In this document: one piece after another, positions 1 to 9,684 of the stretch | Position numbering within the stretch: position 1 is the stretch's first letter | How the letters are laid out: every line of letters starts with the position of its first letter | Source: Nocardioides humilatus | GTDB taxonomy: Bacteria; Actinomycetota; Actinomycetes; Propionibacteriales; Nocardioidaceae | NCBI RefSeq assembly: GCF_008373755.1 | Contig: NZ_VUJV01000001.1 | Coordinates: 1 to 64,000, forward strand | Reading direction: 5' to 3' | DNA length: 64,000 nucleotides | The notes under the pieces: generated by a model | The model's database searches: none | Told to the model about the DNA's origin: nothing | Seen by the model: the letters and a program-made list of their open reading frames with translations, nothing else | Translations under genes and position numbers: made by a program

Positions 1-95
1 GCGACATGCCCCCCGTCGTCGGGATCATCGGGCGCCGCTGAGCGCCTGCCTGCCGCGAGCTCGCGAGCGGCTGGCACGCGCTCAGCAAGCGTGGT

Positions 96-253
96 CGTCG
101 AGTAGCGCCCACGGCTGAGCCTGCGAAGCCGTGACGGCGCGTATCGAGACGCGGTGAGGCGTACGCCGACCGCAACCACTGGCAGTGGCCGGGGCCGAGG
201 GCACGTCACTGCGTCTCGATACGCGGCTCGCTGCGCTCGCCAGCTACTCGACG
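96..253. repeat. Pair of inverted REP-like repeat units
   Basis: Two related units face each other. GCGTATCGAGACGC (139-152) is the exact reverse complement of GCGTCTCGATACGC (211-224), and CGTCGAGTAGC (96-106) is the exact reverse complement of GCTACTCGACG (243-253). The right unit also contains the alternating CTCGCTGCGCTCG core that is typical of the short dispersed palindromes found between genes in Nocardioides-type genomes. The right unit ends 10 bases from the stop codon of the M16 peptidase gene, so it may also act as that transcript's 3' hairpin. No other feature was seen in bases 1-262. Confidence 0.7.
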
Positions 254-262
254 AACCTGGGC

Positions 263-1648
263 CTACGGGCCGACGACGGCCAGCAGCTCAGGGCGACTGA
301 AGACCTCGGCGGCGATCGCCTGGACGTCCTCGAGCGAGACGGCCTCGATGCGCGCCATGACGTCGTCGATGCCGAGGACGTCGGAGTAGACGAGCTCGGC
401 CTTGCCGAGGCGCATCATCCGCGAGGCGCTGTCCTCGAGGCCCAGGACGAGCCCGCCGATCAGCTGGCCCTTGCCGCGCGCCAGCTCCTCGGCTGTGATC
501 CCGTGGGCGGCGATGCGGGACAGCTCGACGCGCACGACCTCGAGCACCTCGTCGAGGCGACCGGGCAGGCAACCGACCGCGACGCCGACCAGACCCGAGT
601 CGGCGTAGTGGGTCGCGAAGGAGTAGACGGAGTAGGCCAGGCCGCGGTGCTCGCGCACCTCCTGGAAGAGGCGACTGGAGGTGCCGCCGCCCAGAGCGGT
701 GTTGAGGACACCGAGGGCGAAGCGCCGGTCGTCGTCACGGGTGATGCCTTCAGCTGCGAGGACCACGTTGACCTGTTCGAAGGGTCGAGAGATCCGCCCT
801 TCGTCGCCGCGGATGCGCGCGTGCTTGCGGGCCGGCCGCGGACCGACGGGCTCAGCCGTCGTGGCGAGGAAGCCGTGGCGACCGAACGACGCCCGGACCG
901 CCTTGACGACCTCAGCGTGGTCGACCGCACCGGCGATCGAGATCACCATGTTGTCGGGGCGGTAGTGGCGCTTGTAGAACCGCTGGATCTGGGCGCGCGA
1001 CATCGCCTCGATCGACTCGGTGGTGCCGGCGATCGGCCGTCCCAACGGGCCGCTCCCCCAGGCCAGCTCGGCGAGCAGGTTCTGGACGACGTCGTCGGGG
1101 TCGTCCTCGTGCATCGCGATCTCGTCGAGGATGACGTCGCGCTCGGCGTCGACGTCGTGGGACTCGAGCAGCGAGCCGGTGATCATGTCGCCGAGCACGT
1201 CGACCGCGAGCGTCAGGTCCTCGCCGAGGACCCGCGCGTGGAAGCAGGTGTATTCCTTCGCAGTGAAGGCGTTGAACTCGCCCCCGACCGCGTCGAGCGC
1301 GATGGAGATGTCGAGCGCCGAACGCTCGTCGGTGCCCTTGAAGAGCAGGTGCTCCAAGAAGTGGGAGGCGCCGTGGGTGGTCGCGGTCTCGTCACGCGAG
1401 CCGACGCCGATCCACACGCCGATCGAGGCCGACCGCACGCCGGCCATCTGCTCGGTGATGATGCGCAGACCGGACGGCAGCACTGTCCGGCGTACTTGCG
1501 AGGTGACATGACCCGCCGCGTCACGCACCGTCTCGAGGGTGCGCGTCGAGGCCCGGCCAGCCGGGGTGGTGCTCGCCGGGATAGTGCTGGGGAGTGCCGA
1601 CGGCCGGCCAGCGAGACGCTGGCCGGCCGTCGGGACAGGCGTGGTCAC
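263..1648 (-). CDS. M16 family zinc metallopeptidase (PepR/YmxG-like)
   Basis: Predicted zinc endopeptidase of the pitrilysin family, 461 aa from the longest start. The inverted zinc motif HFLEH is at residues 96-100, within the conserved context VGSRDE...GASHFLEHLLFKGT, and is followed by the typical NAFTAKEYT segment. The second half has the degenerate M16 C-terminal domain (GGGTSSRLFQEVREHRGLAYSVYS). It lies directly downstream of pnp, as in many actinobacteria. The first 35-40 residues are low-complexity and overlap a 17-bp perfect hairpin, so the true start may be lower, for example GTG at 1528 (about 421 aa). The family is firm; the substrate is unknown. Confidence 0.88.
   Translation of the reverse strand: MTTPVPTAGQRLAGRPSALPSTIPASTTPAGRASTRTLETVRDAAGHVTSQVRRTVLPSGLRIITEQMAGVRSASIGVWIGVGSRDETATTHGASHFLEHLLFKGTDERSALDISIALDAVGGEFNAFTAKEYTCFHARVLGEDLTLAVDVLGDMITGSLLESHDVDAERDVILDEIAMHEDDPDDVVQNLLAELAWGSGPLGRPIAGTTESIEAMSRAQIQRFYKRHYRPDNMVISIAGAVDHAEVVKAVRASFGRHGFLATTAEPVGPRPARKHARIRGDEGRISRPFEQVNVVLAAEGITRDDDRRFALGVLNTALGGGTSSRLFQEVREHRGLAYSVYSFATHYADSGLVGVAVGCLPGRLDEVLEVVRVELSRIAAHGITAEELARGKGQLIGGLVLGLEDSASRMMRLGKAELVYSDVLGIDDVMARIEAVSLEDVQAIAAEVFSRPELLAVVGP
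1597..1633 (-). terminator. Perfect 17-bp hairpin after pnp
   Basis: CCGACGGCCGGCCAGCG (1597-1613) and its exact complement (1617-1633) enclose a 3-nt loop, starting 23 nt past the pnp stop. There is no U-run, as is common for GC-rich actinobacterial terminators. It lies inside the longest version of the M16 reading frame, so it either limits read-through into that gene or argues for a later M16 start. Confidence 0.55.
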
Positions 1649-1655
1649 TTAAGGA

Positions 1656-3878
1656 CTACTCCGCGTCCTCGGCGGGAGCCTCGGAGTCGGACTCCGCACC
1701 CTCCACGACGGGGACGAGCGACAGCTTGCCGCGGTCGTCGATCTCGGCGATCTTGACCTGGATCTTCTGGCCGACCGAGACGACGTCCTCGACGTTCTCG
1801 ACGCGCTTGCCGCCGGCGAGGTCACGCAGCTTGCTGATGTGCAGCAGGCCGTCCTTGCCGGGCATGAGCGAGACGAAGGCGCCGAAGTTGGTCGTCTTCA
1901 CGACGGTGCCGAGGTAGCGCTCGCCGACCTCGGGCATCGTCGGGTTGGCGATCGCGTTGACGGCCTGCTTGGCAGCCTCAGCAGCCTCGCCGTTGGTCGC
2001 ACCGATGTAGACCGTGCCGTCGTCCTCGATCGACAGGGTCGCGCCCGTGTCGTCCTGGATCTGGTTGATGACCTTGCCCTTGGGCCCGATGACCTCGCCG
2101 ATCTTGTCGACCGGCACCTTGATCGTGATGATCCGCGGGGCGTGGACCGACATCTCGTCCGGGGCGTCGATGGCCTCGGCCATGACGTCCAGGATGGCCA
2201 TCCGGGCGTCCTTGGCCTGGGTCAGCGCCGCAGCGAGGACCTCGGCCGGGATGCCGTCGAGCTTGGTGTCGAGCTGCAGGGCAGTCACGAACTCGCGGGT
2301 GCCGGCGACCTTGAAGTCCATGTCACCGAACGCGTCCTCGGCGCCGAGGATGTCGGTGAGCGCGACGTACTGCGTCTCACCGTCGACCTCGCCCGAGATC
2401 AGACCCATCGCGATGCCCGCGACGGCGGCCCGGAGCGGGACACCGGCCTGGAGCAGCGACATGGTCGACGCGCAGACCGAACCCATCGAGGTCGAGCCGT
2501 TGGAGCCCATGGCCTCCGACAGCTGACGGATCGCGTAGGGGAACTCCTCACGGGTGGGGAGCACGGGGAGCAGCGCGCGGCGCGCGAGCGCACCGTGGCC
2601 GACCTCGCGGCGCTTGGGCGAGCCCACGCGACCGGTCTCACCGGTGGAGAACGGCGGGAAGACGTACTTGTGCATGTAGCGGCGCGACTTCTCCGGGGAG
2701 AGGGTGTCGAGCTGCTGCTCCAGCTTCAGCATGTTGAGCGTGGTGACACCCAGGATCTGGGTCTCGCCGCGCTCGAACAGCGCCGAGCCGTGCACCCGCG
2801 GGAGCAGGCCGACCTCGGCGTGCAGCGGCCGGATGTCGGCCAGGCCGCGGCCGTCGATGCGGATCTTGTCGCGCAGGATGCTCTCGCGCACGAGCTGCTT
2901 GTTGACCGAGCGGAAAGCCGCGCCGATCTCCTTCTCGCGGCCCTCGAACTGGGCGCCGAGCGAGGCCAGGACGTTGTCCTTGAGCTCGTCGGTGCGGTCG
3001 TTGCGCTCGGTCTTGTCGGCGATCTTCATCGCAGCGGCGAGGTCCGAGCGGACAGCGGCCTCGACGGCCTCGAAGACGTCGTCCTCGTAGTCGAGGAAGA
3101 TCGGGAACTCCTGGATCGGCTTGGCGGCCGCCTTGGCGAGCTCCATCTGGGCGTCGACCAGCTGCTTGATGAACGGCTTGCTGGCGTCGAGACCGCCGGC
3201 GACGACGGCCTCGGTCGGCGCCTGGACACCGTCCTGGACCTTGGTCCAGGTCTGCTCGGTGGCCTCAGCCTCGACCATCATGATCGCGACGTCGCCGGAC
3301 TCGGTGACCCGACCCGCGACGACCATGTCGAAGACGGCGTCCTCGAGCTGGCTGTGGCTCGGGAAGGCGACCCACTGACCGTCGATCAGCGCCACTCGCA
3401 CGGCACCGACCGGGCCGGAGAACGGCAGACCGGAGAGCTGGGTGGACATCGACGCCGCGTTGATCGCGAGCACGTCGTAGGGGGCGTCCGGGTTGAGCGC
3501 CAGGACGGTGATGACGACCTGGACCTCGTTGCGCAGACCCTTCTTGAAGGTCGGGCGCAGCGGTCGGTCGATGAGGCGGCAGGTGAGGATCGCGTCCTCG
3601 CCCGGGCGACCCTCGGAACGGAAGAACGAGCCGGGGATCTGGCCCGCGGCGTACATCCGCTCCTCGACGTCGATCGTCAGGGGGAAGAAGTCGAAGTGGT
3701 CCTTCGGGTGCTTTCCGGCGGTGGTCGCCGACAGCAGCATGGTGTCGTCGTCGAGGTAGGCGGTCACCGAACCGGCGGCCTGTCGGGCGAGAAGCCCGTT
3801 CTCGAACTTGATGGTGCGGGTGCCGAACTTGCCGTTGTCGATAACGGTCTCTACGGCGGAGATGACGGGTTCAGTCAA
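1656..3878 (-). CDS. pnp: Polyribonucleotide nucleotidyltransferase (PNPase)
   Basis: 3'-5' phosphorolytic exoribonuclease, also able to add 3' tails; a core RNA-decay enzyme acting in the cytoplasm. The 740-aa product has two RNase PH-like halves (the second with the [24 protein letters not shown] stretch, split here as [12 protein letters not shown] and [11 protein letters not shown]), an alpha-helical linker, a KH domain ([17 protein letters not shown]) and a C-terminal S1 domain ([17 protein letters not shown]). The length is normal for the family. The start is TTG at 3878, with a purine-rich AAGAGAA upstream. It follows rpsO by 152 bp, and a terminator separates the two. Confidence 0.97.
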   Translation of the reverse strand: MTEPVISAVETVIDNGKFGTRTIKFENGLLARQAAGSVTAYLDDDTMLLSATTAGKHPKDHFDFFPLTIDVEERMYAAGQIPGSFFRSEGRPGEDAILTCRLIDRPLRPTFKKGLRNEVQVVITVLALNPDAPYDVLAINAASMSTQLSGLPFSGPVGAVRVALIDGQWVAFPSHSQLEDAVFDMVVAGRVTESGDVAIMMVEAEATEQTWTKVQDGVQAPTEAVVAGGLDASKPFIKQLVDAQMELAKAAAKPIQEFPIFLDYEDDVFEAVEAAVRSDLAAAMKIADKTERNDRTDELKDNVLASLGAQFEGREKEIGAAFRSVNKQLVRESILRDKIRIDGRGLADIRPLHAEVGLLPRVHGSALFERGETQILGVTTLNMLKLEQQLDTLSPEKSRRYMHKYVFPPFSTGETGRVGSPKRREVGHGALARRALLPVLPTREEFPYAIRQLSEAMGSNGSTSMGSVCASTMSLLQAGVPLRAAVAGIAMGLISGEVDGETQYVALTDILGAEDAFGDMDFKVAGTREFVTALQLDTKLDGIPAEVLAAALTQAKDARMAILDVMAEAIDAPDEMSVHAPRIITIKVPVDKIGEVIGPKGKVINQIQDDTGATLSIEDDGTVYIGATNGEAAEAAKQAVNAIANPTMPEVGERYLGTVVKTTNFGAFVSLMPGKDGLLHISKLRDLAGGKRVENVEDVVSVGQKIQVKIAEIDDRGKLSLVPVVEGAESDSEAPAEDAE

Positions 3879-3973
3879 GATGTTCTCTTATTCGTACGGC
3901 GCGGAGCACGCTGCCCCGCAGTCATTGGACTAGATGTCTGAAGGCTCACAGTAGCGACGTGTGCGCGAAATGC

Positions 3974-4009
3974 GGAAAGGGCGGCCCCCACGAGGGGACC
4001 ACCCGTTCC
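3974..4009 (-). terminator. Intrinsic terminator after rpsO
   Basis: On the minus-strand transcript a GGAA...GGGUGGUCCCC arm pairs with GGGGGCCGCCC...UUCC across a UCGU loop. The two imperfect positions become G-U wobbles only on this strand, and a UUU run closes the stem. It begins 21 nt past the rpsO stop and would partly uncouple rpsO from pnp. Confidence 0.65.
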
Positions 4010-4030
4010 ACACATGTTGGTCGGACGCGA

Positions 4031-4306
4031 TCAGCGGCGGAGGCCGAGGCGCTCGACGATCGAGCGATAACGCTCGATCTCGGTCTTCTTCAGGTAGTTC
4101 AGCAGCCGGCGGCGCTGACCCACGAGGAGCAGCAGGCCACGACGGCTGTGGTGGTCGTGCTTGTGCTGCTTGAGGTGCTCGGTGAGGTGGCTGATGCGGT
4201 GGCTGAGCAGCGCGATCTGCACCTCGGGGGAACCGGTGTCGCCCTCGGTCGTGGCGTACTCGGCGATGATCTTCTTCTTGGTCTCCGCGTCGGTACCAAT
4301 AGCCAT
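4031..4306 (-). CDS. rpsO: 30S ribosomal protein S15
   Basis: Primary 16S rRNA-binding protein of the small subunit platform. The 91-aa sequence reads [14 protein letters not shown]...[15 protein letters not shown]...[20 protein letters not shown], which is diagnostic for S15. The start is ATG at 4306; longer upstream reading in this frame has no ribosomal similarity. The rpsO-pnp order is conserved in bacteria. The 153-bp gap upstream is shared with the divergent molybdopterin oxidoreductase gene and must hold the rpsO promoter. Confidence 0.97.
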   Translation of the reverse strand: MAIGTDAETKKKIIAEYATTEGDTGSPEVQIALLSHRISHLTEHLKQHKHDHHSRRGLLLLVGQRRRLLNYLKKTEIERYRSIVERLGLRR

Positions 4307-4459
4307 GCTTCTCAGGTTTCCTTCCGGTTCGTTGCGCGGCGCGCCCGGGCATGTCCACCGGGGCACTCTTGATCCGCGGCCGTTAGACGGCAACCGCACA
4401 AGATTAACAGCGGAGCCGAGCGCGTCCCAATCGTCATCGGCGTCTGCCACGATGACGAG

Positions 4460-6577
4460 GTGGCTGATCAGAACGGCCGACAGCAGATCGGCGTGTGCAA
4501 CCTGTGCGAGGCGATGTGCGGCCTCCTCCTGACGATCGAGGACGGTCAGGTGACCGGCGCGCGCGGCAATCCTGACGACCCGCTCTCCCGGGGCCACATC
4601 TGCCCCAAGGGCGTGGCCATCGGCGACATCCAGGCCGACCCCGACCGGCTCCGCCGTCCCGTACGGCGTGACCGCACGACCGGCGCGTGGACCGAGATCG
4701 GCTGGGACGAGGCGCTCGACCTCGTCGCCGACGGCATCGCCGGCGTGGTCAACGCGCACGGTCGGTCGAGCCTCGGGATCTACCTGGGCAACCCCAACGT
4801 CCACAGCCTCGGCTCGATGACCCATGGCACGGCGCTCGTGAAGGCACTGCACACGCCCAACACGTTCAGCGCGACCTCGGTCGACCAGCTCCCCCACCAG
4901 CTCATGGCGCACCTGATGTTCGGCCACCAGCTCCTGCTGCCGATCCCCGACATCGACCGCACGTCCTACTTCCTCGTCTTCGGCGCCAATCCGATGGCGT
5001 CCAACGGCTCCCTGATGACCGTGCCCGACTTCCCCGGCCGGTTGCGCGAGCTCAAGGCGCGCGACGGACGCATGGTCGTCTTCGACCCGCGCCGCACCGA
5101 GACGGCGAAGGTCGCCACCGAGCACCACTTCCTGCGCCCGGGCTCCGACGCGTGGATCCTGCTGGCGATGGTGCGCCAGCTCTTCGTCGACGGGGTCGCG
5201 ACGGCTCCGTCGTACGCCGTCGGGCTGGCCGCGGTCGAGGCGGCGGTCGCGCCCTTCACCCCTGCCCTCGCCGAGCAGCACAGCGGTGTCGCCGCCGAGG
5301 AGATCGTGCGGATCGCCCGTGACCTCGCGTCGAGCGACGGCGCGGTGGCCTACGGCCGGATCGGGGTCTCGACGACCGAGTTCGGGTCGATCTGCCAGTG
5401 GGCGATCAACCTGCTCAACGTGCTGACCGGCAACCTGGACCGCACGGGCGGGGCGATGTTCACCTCACCGGCCATCGACATCGTCGGCACCGGCCTGATC
5501 GGGCGCGGCGGCCACGGTCGCCGTACGTCCCGGGTCCGCGGCCTCCCCGAGACCTCCAGCGAGCTGCCCGTGGCCGCCCTGCGCGAGGAGATCGAGACCC
5601 CCGGCGACGGGCAGATCCGCGCGATGCTGACGCTGTCGGGCAACCCGGTCCTCTCGACACCGGACGGCGCGCGGCTCGACACCGCCCTCGCCGGACTCGA
5701 CTTCATGGCCGCCGTCGACATCTACATCAACGAGACGACCCGTCACGCCGATGTCATCCTGCCGCCGACGACCGCCCTCGAACGCGACCACTACGACCTG
5801 GTCTTCCACGCGCTGGCAGTGCGCAACACGGCACGGTTCACGCCCGCGGCCCTTCCGGCGGGGAAGGACAGCCGCCACGACTGGCAGATCTACCGCGACC
5901 TGGCGCTGCGGATCACCGACCGGCTGCGCCCCCGCCGCGGCATCGCAGATCGCGCGAAGCTCCGGGCTCGGATGTCGATCAGCCCGACCCGGATGATCCA
6001 GGTCCTGCTCGCGCGGGGCGACTCCGGCGTCACGATCACCCGGTTGCGCAAGAAGCCGGAGGGCATCGACCTCGGCCCGCTGCGTCCCGACCAGCTGCCC
6101 GCACGGCTGCGCAACCGCGACCGCACGATCGACCTGGCACCCGCACTCGTGATCGACGACCTCGCCCGGCTCACCGCGACCGCTGCGCCGTCGGCCGACG
6201 AGCTGGTGCTCATCGGCCGGCGCCACAAGCAGGACTGCAACTCCTGGATGCACAACAGCGAGCGACTGACCAAGGGCCGCCCCCGCCACCAGTTGCTGAT
6301 GCACCCCGACGACCTCGACGCCCGCGGCCTCAGCGACGGCGCCCTGGTCACCGTCACGTCCCGGGTCGGCTCGGTGAAGGTCGACGTGCAGGCGAGCGCC
6401 GACATGATGCCGGGCGTGGTGTCACTCCCCCACGGCTACGGGCACGGGCGCGAGGGCACCCGACTCGGCGTCGCCGACGAGGTCGCGGGGGTGTCGATCA
6501 ACGACCTCACCGACCCCGAACGCCTCGACGTCTCGGGCAACGCCGCCCTGAGCGGTGTGCCCGTGACGGTCAGCTAG
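4460..6577 (+). CDS. Molybdopterin-dependent oxidoreductase
   Basis: A 705-aa member of the DMSO reductase/formate dehydrogenase alpha family. The N-terminus carries CNLCEAMCG...GHICPKG, the four-Cys 4Fe-4S signature (Mo/W-bis-MGD Fe4S4 domain). The central molybdopterin domain follows ([20 protein letters not shown]), then the C-terminal dinucleotide-binding domain. In the usual metal-ligand region ([11 protein letters not shown]) I see neither Cys nor Sec, so the Mo ligand is uncertain. No Tat signal is present, so it is probably cytoplasmic. No partner subunit or cofactor gene is nearby. The GTG start is six nt after a weak -10 (CACGAT). The substrate cannot be told. Confidence 0.88.
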   Translation: MADQNGRQQIGVCNLCEAMCGLLLTIEDGQVTGARGNPDDPLSRGHICPKGVAIGDIQADPDRLRRPVRRDRTTGAWTEIGWDEALDLVADGIAGVVNAHGRSSLGIYLGNPNVHSLGSMTHGTALVKALHTPNTFSATSVDQLPHQLMAHLMFGHQLLLPIPDIDRTSYFLVFGANPMASNGSLMTVPDFPGRLRELKARDGRMVVFDPRRTETAKVATEHHFLRPGSDAWILLAMVRQLFVDGVATAPSYAVGLAAVEAAVAPFTPALAEQHSGVAAEEIVRIARDLASSDGAVAYGRIGVSTTEFGSICQWAINLLNVLTGNLDRTGGAMFTSPAIDIVGTGLIGRGGHGRRTSRVRGLPETSSELPVAALREEIETPGDGQIRAMLTLSGNPVLSTPDGARLDTALAGLDFMAAVDIYINETTRHADVILPPTTALERDHYDLVFHALAVRNTARFTPAALPAGKDSRHDWQIYRDLALRITDRLRPRRGIADRAKLRARMSISPTRMIQVLLARGDSGVTITRLRKKPEGIDLGPLRPDQLPARLRNRDRTIDLAPALVIDDLARLTATAAPSADELVLIGRRHKQDCNSWMHNSERLTKGRPRHQLLMHPDDLDARGLSDGALVTVTSRVGSVKVDVQASADMMPGVVSLPHGYGHGREGTRLGVADEVAGVSINDLTDPERLDVSGNAALSGVPVTVS

Positions 6578-7589
6578 CGCCGTCGTCCTCGGCGAGCATC
6601 CGGTAGATCACGCGCATGCTGACCGCGCGAGCGAGCTCCTCCATGATCACCGTGAAGAACTCCTTGCGGTAGATCTCGTCGGTGATCGCGACGACGGTGA
6701 AGTAGAGCCCGGAGAAGCCCGCCAGGAAGAACGACACGTGCAGCAGCTCGAGGCTGACGAGGTGCGGCCCGGGCGGGTAGGACGGATGGCCGTCGCCCAC
6801 CCACGACGTGATCACCGACGGGTCGATGACGAGCTTGCCGAAGCCGACGAAGAAGGCGAACACGGCGATCGCGAGCAGGAACACCTGCACGGTCTGGGCG
6901 ATGACGAGCACGAGCACGAGGTTGACCATCTGCAGCCCGGTCACCTGCGCCTGGTCGGGCAGGCTGACGTCGGAGGCGCTGATCCGGCGAGCGGCGGCCT
7001 CCAGCGGGCTGTTGGCCGTGCCGGCGAGCACCTCGTCGAGCTGCACCCGGTCGTCGAACTGGTCGAGCTCCTGCGCCAGGCGCGGCACGAGGAAGCCGAG
7101 CGCGACGGCGACGAAGCAGAGGACCGCTGCCCACAGCACCCCGCCGTGGAGCGCGGAGGCCACTTGCCAGACCTCGGTGTTGATGAAGAGGAAGGTGATG
7201 AAGAGCATCAGGATCGGCAGCGCACGGGTGGCCAGCGGTAGGAGCAGACCGAGGCTGCCCAACGCCCGGCGCAACGCCCACCGCGCGATCGGCATCGTGC
7301 GCAGTGCCACCAGCGCGTAGACGGCGATGGTGAGCAGGCCGGCGCTGGTGCCGGCGACGATGTCGTAGGACGGCGCCGAGGACTTGTCGACGGCCCACGC
7401 GGTGCCGGCGCTGATGGCGATCGCCACGATGCCGACCACCACGATCGGCAGCCGGCTCAGGCGGTCGGCGACGTCGGCCCGGACGTCGTCGACGAACCAC
7501 GGGAGGCCGTGGTGGGCGAACCAGGCCTCGGCGGCGGCGCGCTCGGCGCCGACATCGGGGACGGCAGGTCCGCCCGGAGTCGCTGTCAT
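6570..7589 (-). CDS. Conserved multi-pass membrane protein
   Basis: Not recognised as a named family. The 339-aa protein has a soluble N-terminal helix region (AEAWFAHHGLPWFVDDVR), then about six hydrophobic segments (for example VVVGIVAIAISAGTAWAV, LPILMLFITFLFIN, MVNLVLVLVIAQTVQVFLLAI), and a charged C-terminus ending EELARAVSMRVIYRMLAED. It overlaps ribF by 4 nt (ATGA), so it is translationally coupled to it and is probably the last gene of the rimP-ribF transcript. Its 3' end overlaps the convergent oxidoreductase gene by 8 nt. Confidence 0.7.
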   Translation of the reverse strand: MTATPGGPAVPDVGAERAAAEAWFAHHGLPWFVDDVRADVADRLSRLPIVVVGIVAIAISAGTAWAVDKSSAPSYDIVAGTSAGLLTIAVYALVALRTMPIARWALRRALGSLGLLLPLATRALPILMLFITFLFINTEVWQVASALHGGVLWAAVLCFVAVALGFLVPRLAQELDQFDDRVQLDEVLAGTANSPLEAAARRISASDVSLPDQAQVTGLQMVNLVLVLVIAQTVQVFLLAIAVFAFFVGFGKLVIDPSVITSWVGDGHPSYPPGPHLVSLELLHVSFFLAGFSGLYFTVVAITDEIYRKEFFTVIMEELARAVSMRVIYRMLAEDDGAS

Positions 7590-8539
7590 GACCCGAGGAT
7601 CTCGCGAGTGCGCTCCACGTCGTCAGCGATCGCGACCAACAGGTCGTCGATGCCGTCGAACCTCACCATGCCGCGGATCCGCTCAATGAAGGCAACCTCT
7701 ACCTCGACGCCGTAGAGCGCCAGGTCGGTGCGGTCCAGGACGTAGGCCTCGACCCGGCGGTCGCGCTGCCCGTCGAACGTCGGGTTGGTGCCCACGCTGA
7801 TCGCCGCGGGGAGCCTGGTCTCGGAGGCGCCGTCGAGGCGGGTGAGCCAGCCGGCGTAGACGCCGTCGGCAGGTGCGGCCGAACCGGCCACCACAGGGAC
7901 GTTGGCGGTCGGGAAGCCGAGCTCGCGGCCGCGCTTGTCGCCCTCGATCACCACCCCGCGCGTGACGAAGGGACGGCCGAGCGCCTCGGCAGCGCCGGCG
8001 ACGTCGCCGGCGGCGAGGCAGGTGCGCACGTAGGTCGACGACCAGACCTGCGGGCCACCGTCGAGCTGGACCGCCTCGACGGTGAAGTCCTGGGCGCCCC
8101 CTGCGTCGGCGAGGGTGTGGACATCGCCCGCAGCCCGGTTGCCGAAGCGGAAGTTGGCACCGACGACGACGGCCTTCGCGTGGAGGCTGTCGACGAGGAT
8201 CCGGTCGATGAACTCCTGCGGGGTCCAGGCCGCGATCTCTCGCGAGAAGGGGATCACCAGCACAGCGTCGACGCCCGCCTCGCCCATCAGGCGGAGGCGC
8301 TCGTCGATGGTCGTCAGCGTCGGCGGCGCGTGCTCGGGACGCAGGACGGCGATCGGGTGCGGGTCGAAGGTCACCGCGACGACGGTCTCGACGCCGATCT
8401 CCTCGGCACGCTCGCGGGTCCGGCTCACCACGTGTTGGTGCCCGAGGTGCATGCCGTCGAAGTTGCCGATCGTGACGACGCTCCGCGACGCCGTCAGCGT
8501 TTCTTCGGGCACGTCCCCGAGCTCTCGCCACACCTGCAC
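7586..8539 (-). CDS. ribF: Bifunctional riboflavin kinase/FAD synthetase
   Basis: Converts riboflavin to FMN and then FAD. The 317-aa protein has an N-terminal nucleotidyltransferase domain (VTIGNFDGMHLGHQHVV, with the GxFDGxHxGH motif; TFDPHP; VGANFRFG) and a C-terminal flavokinase domain (GDKRGRELGFPTANV, the conserved GxxLGxPTAN motif). Its length is typical. It lies 10 nt downstream of a serine hydrolase gene in the truB-ribF stretch; in many actinobacteria ribF follows truB directly, so the hydrolase looks inserted. Confidence 0.96.
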   Translation of the reverse strand: MQVWRELGDVPEETLTASRSVVTIGNFDGMHLGHQHVVSRTRERAEEIGVETVVAVTFDPHPIAVLRPEHAPPTLTTIDERLRLMGEAGVDAVLVIPFSREIAAWTPQEFIDRILVDSLHAKAVVVGANFRFGNRAAGDVHTLADAGGAQDFTVEAVQLDGGPQVWSSTYVRTCLAAGDVAGAAEALGRPFVTRGVVIEGDKRGRELGFPTANVPVVAGSAAPADGVYAGWLTRLDGASETRLPAAISVGTNPTFDGQRDRRVEAYVLDRTDLALYGVEVEVAFIERIRGMVRFDGIDDLLVAIADDVERTREILGS

Positions 8540-8549
8540 GAGCGTCAGA

Positions 8550-9680
8550 CTACTGATCCGATGCGGCGAGCAGTCGCCCGACCATGCCCTCGGTGATCTG
8601 CTGCCCGCGCTTCTCGAGGTTCCACGCCGGCTCGCGACCGCGGACAGCGTTGGTGACCCAGAAGACCATCAGCTCCGCGTCGGGAATCCGGGCGAGCTCG
8701 GCGTAGGACAGTCCGTTGCCGCCGTTGTGCCAGAGCAGTCGTCCGACCGACGTCTCCTGGGTGACCCAGCCGAAGGCGGCGAAGGTGTCACCGCGCGGCT
8801 CTTCCCGGACGCGAGGCGCGAAGAGCTCGACCTTCGCGTCGTGGTCAAGGATTCGGTCGCCCTCCAACGCGAGGTGCCAGCGAAAGATGTCACGGGGCGT
8901 GGACAGCAGGCCGCCGTTGCCACGCAGGTTCCAGTACGGCCCGTCGGCGGCCCACGGCTGCTCGTTGGGCCGTCCGTGCGAGGCACCGGCGGCGTCGTAC
9001 TCGATGGCGATCGTCGACCGCTCCCAGTCGGGCAGCACGTAGCCCGTGCTGGTCATGCCCGCCGGCTCGAACAACGACCGCGCGAGGTAGACCTCGTAGT
9101 CGACGCCGGACACCCTCTCGATGATCGCGGCCAGCAGGCTGTAGCCGACGTTGGAGTAGAGGTAGGCCTCCCCTGGCGCGCTGACCAACGCCGAGCCGAG
9201 GGCGGCGGTCTCGAGATCGGACCGCGACACTGCCTCGTAGTCGCCGCCGAGGACGTCGACCAGACCGGAGGTGTGGGTCAGTAGGTGCTCGATGGTGATG
9301 GCCCTCTTGTCCGGCGGTACGCCGTCGAAGTAGGTGTCGATGCGATCGGTGACCCGAAGCCGCCCGTCCCCCTCCAGCGTGAGCACCGCCGCCGCCGTGA
9401 ACTGCTTGGTGATCGACCCGATGTCATAGACCGTGTCGCACCCGGCCGCCGTGCCAGCGGCGCGGTCCGATGCGCCCCACCCTGCGCAGCTCACCAGCTC
9501 GCCGTCGCGTGCGGCGACCATCGACCCGCTGGTGCCGGCGGGCACGTCGATGCCGAACGGCGCCTTCGTCGTCACGACGGTCGGCGAGGCGACCGGCTCG
9601 CGGTCGGGGGCACCGCCGCCACTGCACCCGGCGACGAGCACCAGGGTCGCGCCCACGAGCACTGCCCGGGCGAACGACAT
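8550..9680 (-). CDS. Beta-lactamase-fold serine hydrolase lipoprotein
   Basis: A 376-aa exported protein of the class C beta-lactamase/DD-peptidase/esterase family. A signal peptide ends in the lipobox LVAGC, so it is probably anchored to the outer face of the membrane. SITK supplies the SxxK nucleophile motif, YSN (in YLYSNVGYSLL) the YxN motif, and HNG the third motif. The substrate cannot be assigned: such proteins include esterases, D-aminopeptidases and penicillin-binding-like enzymes. It sits between truB (4 nt away) and ribF (10 nt away) in the same direction, so it is almost surely cotranscribed with both. Confidence 0.85.
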   Translation of the reverse strand: MSFARAVLVGATLVLVAGCSGGGAPDREPVASPTVVTTKAPFGIDVPAGTSGSMVAARDGELVSCAGWGASDRAAGTAAGCDTVYDIGSITKQFTAAAVLTLEGDGRLRVTDRIDTYFDGVPPDKRAITIEHLLTHTSGLVDVLGGDYEAVSRSDLETAALGSALVSAPGEAYLYSNVGYSLLAAIIERVSGVDYEVYLARSLFEPAGMTSTGYVLPDWERSTIAIEYDAAGASHGRPNEQPWAADGPYWNLRGNGGLLSTPRDIFRWHLALEGDRILDHDAKVELFAPRVREEPRGDTFAAFGWVTQETSVGRLLWHNGGNGLSYAELARIPDAELMVFWVTNAVRGREPAWNLEKRGQQITEGMVGRLLAASDQ

Positions 9681-9684
9681 GTGG

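Noticed and set aside
3-41. Possible C-terminus of a plus-strand gene (ends PPVVGIIGRR stop)
   Set aside because: Only 12 codons are visible, with no way to tell a real gene end from chance.
1839-3941. 700-aa plus-strand frame antisense to pnp
   Set aside because: Shadow frame of pnp with arginine/valine/leucine-rich composition and no family features.
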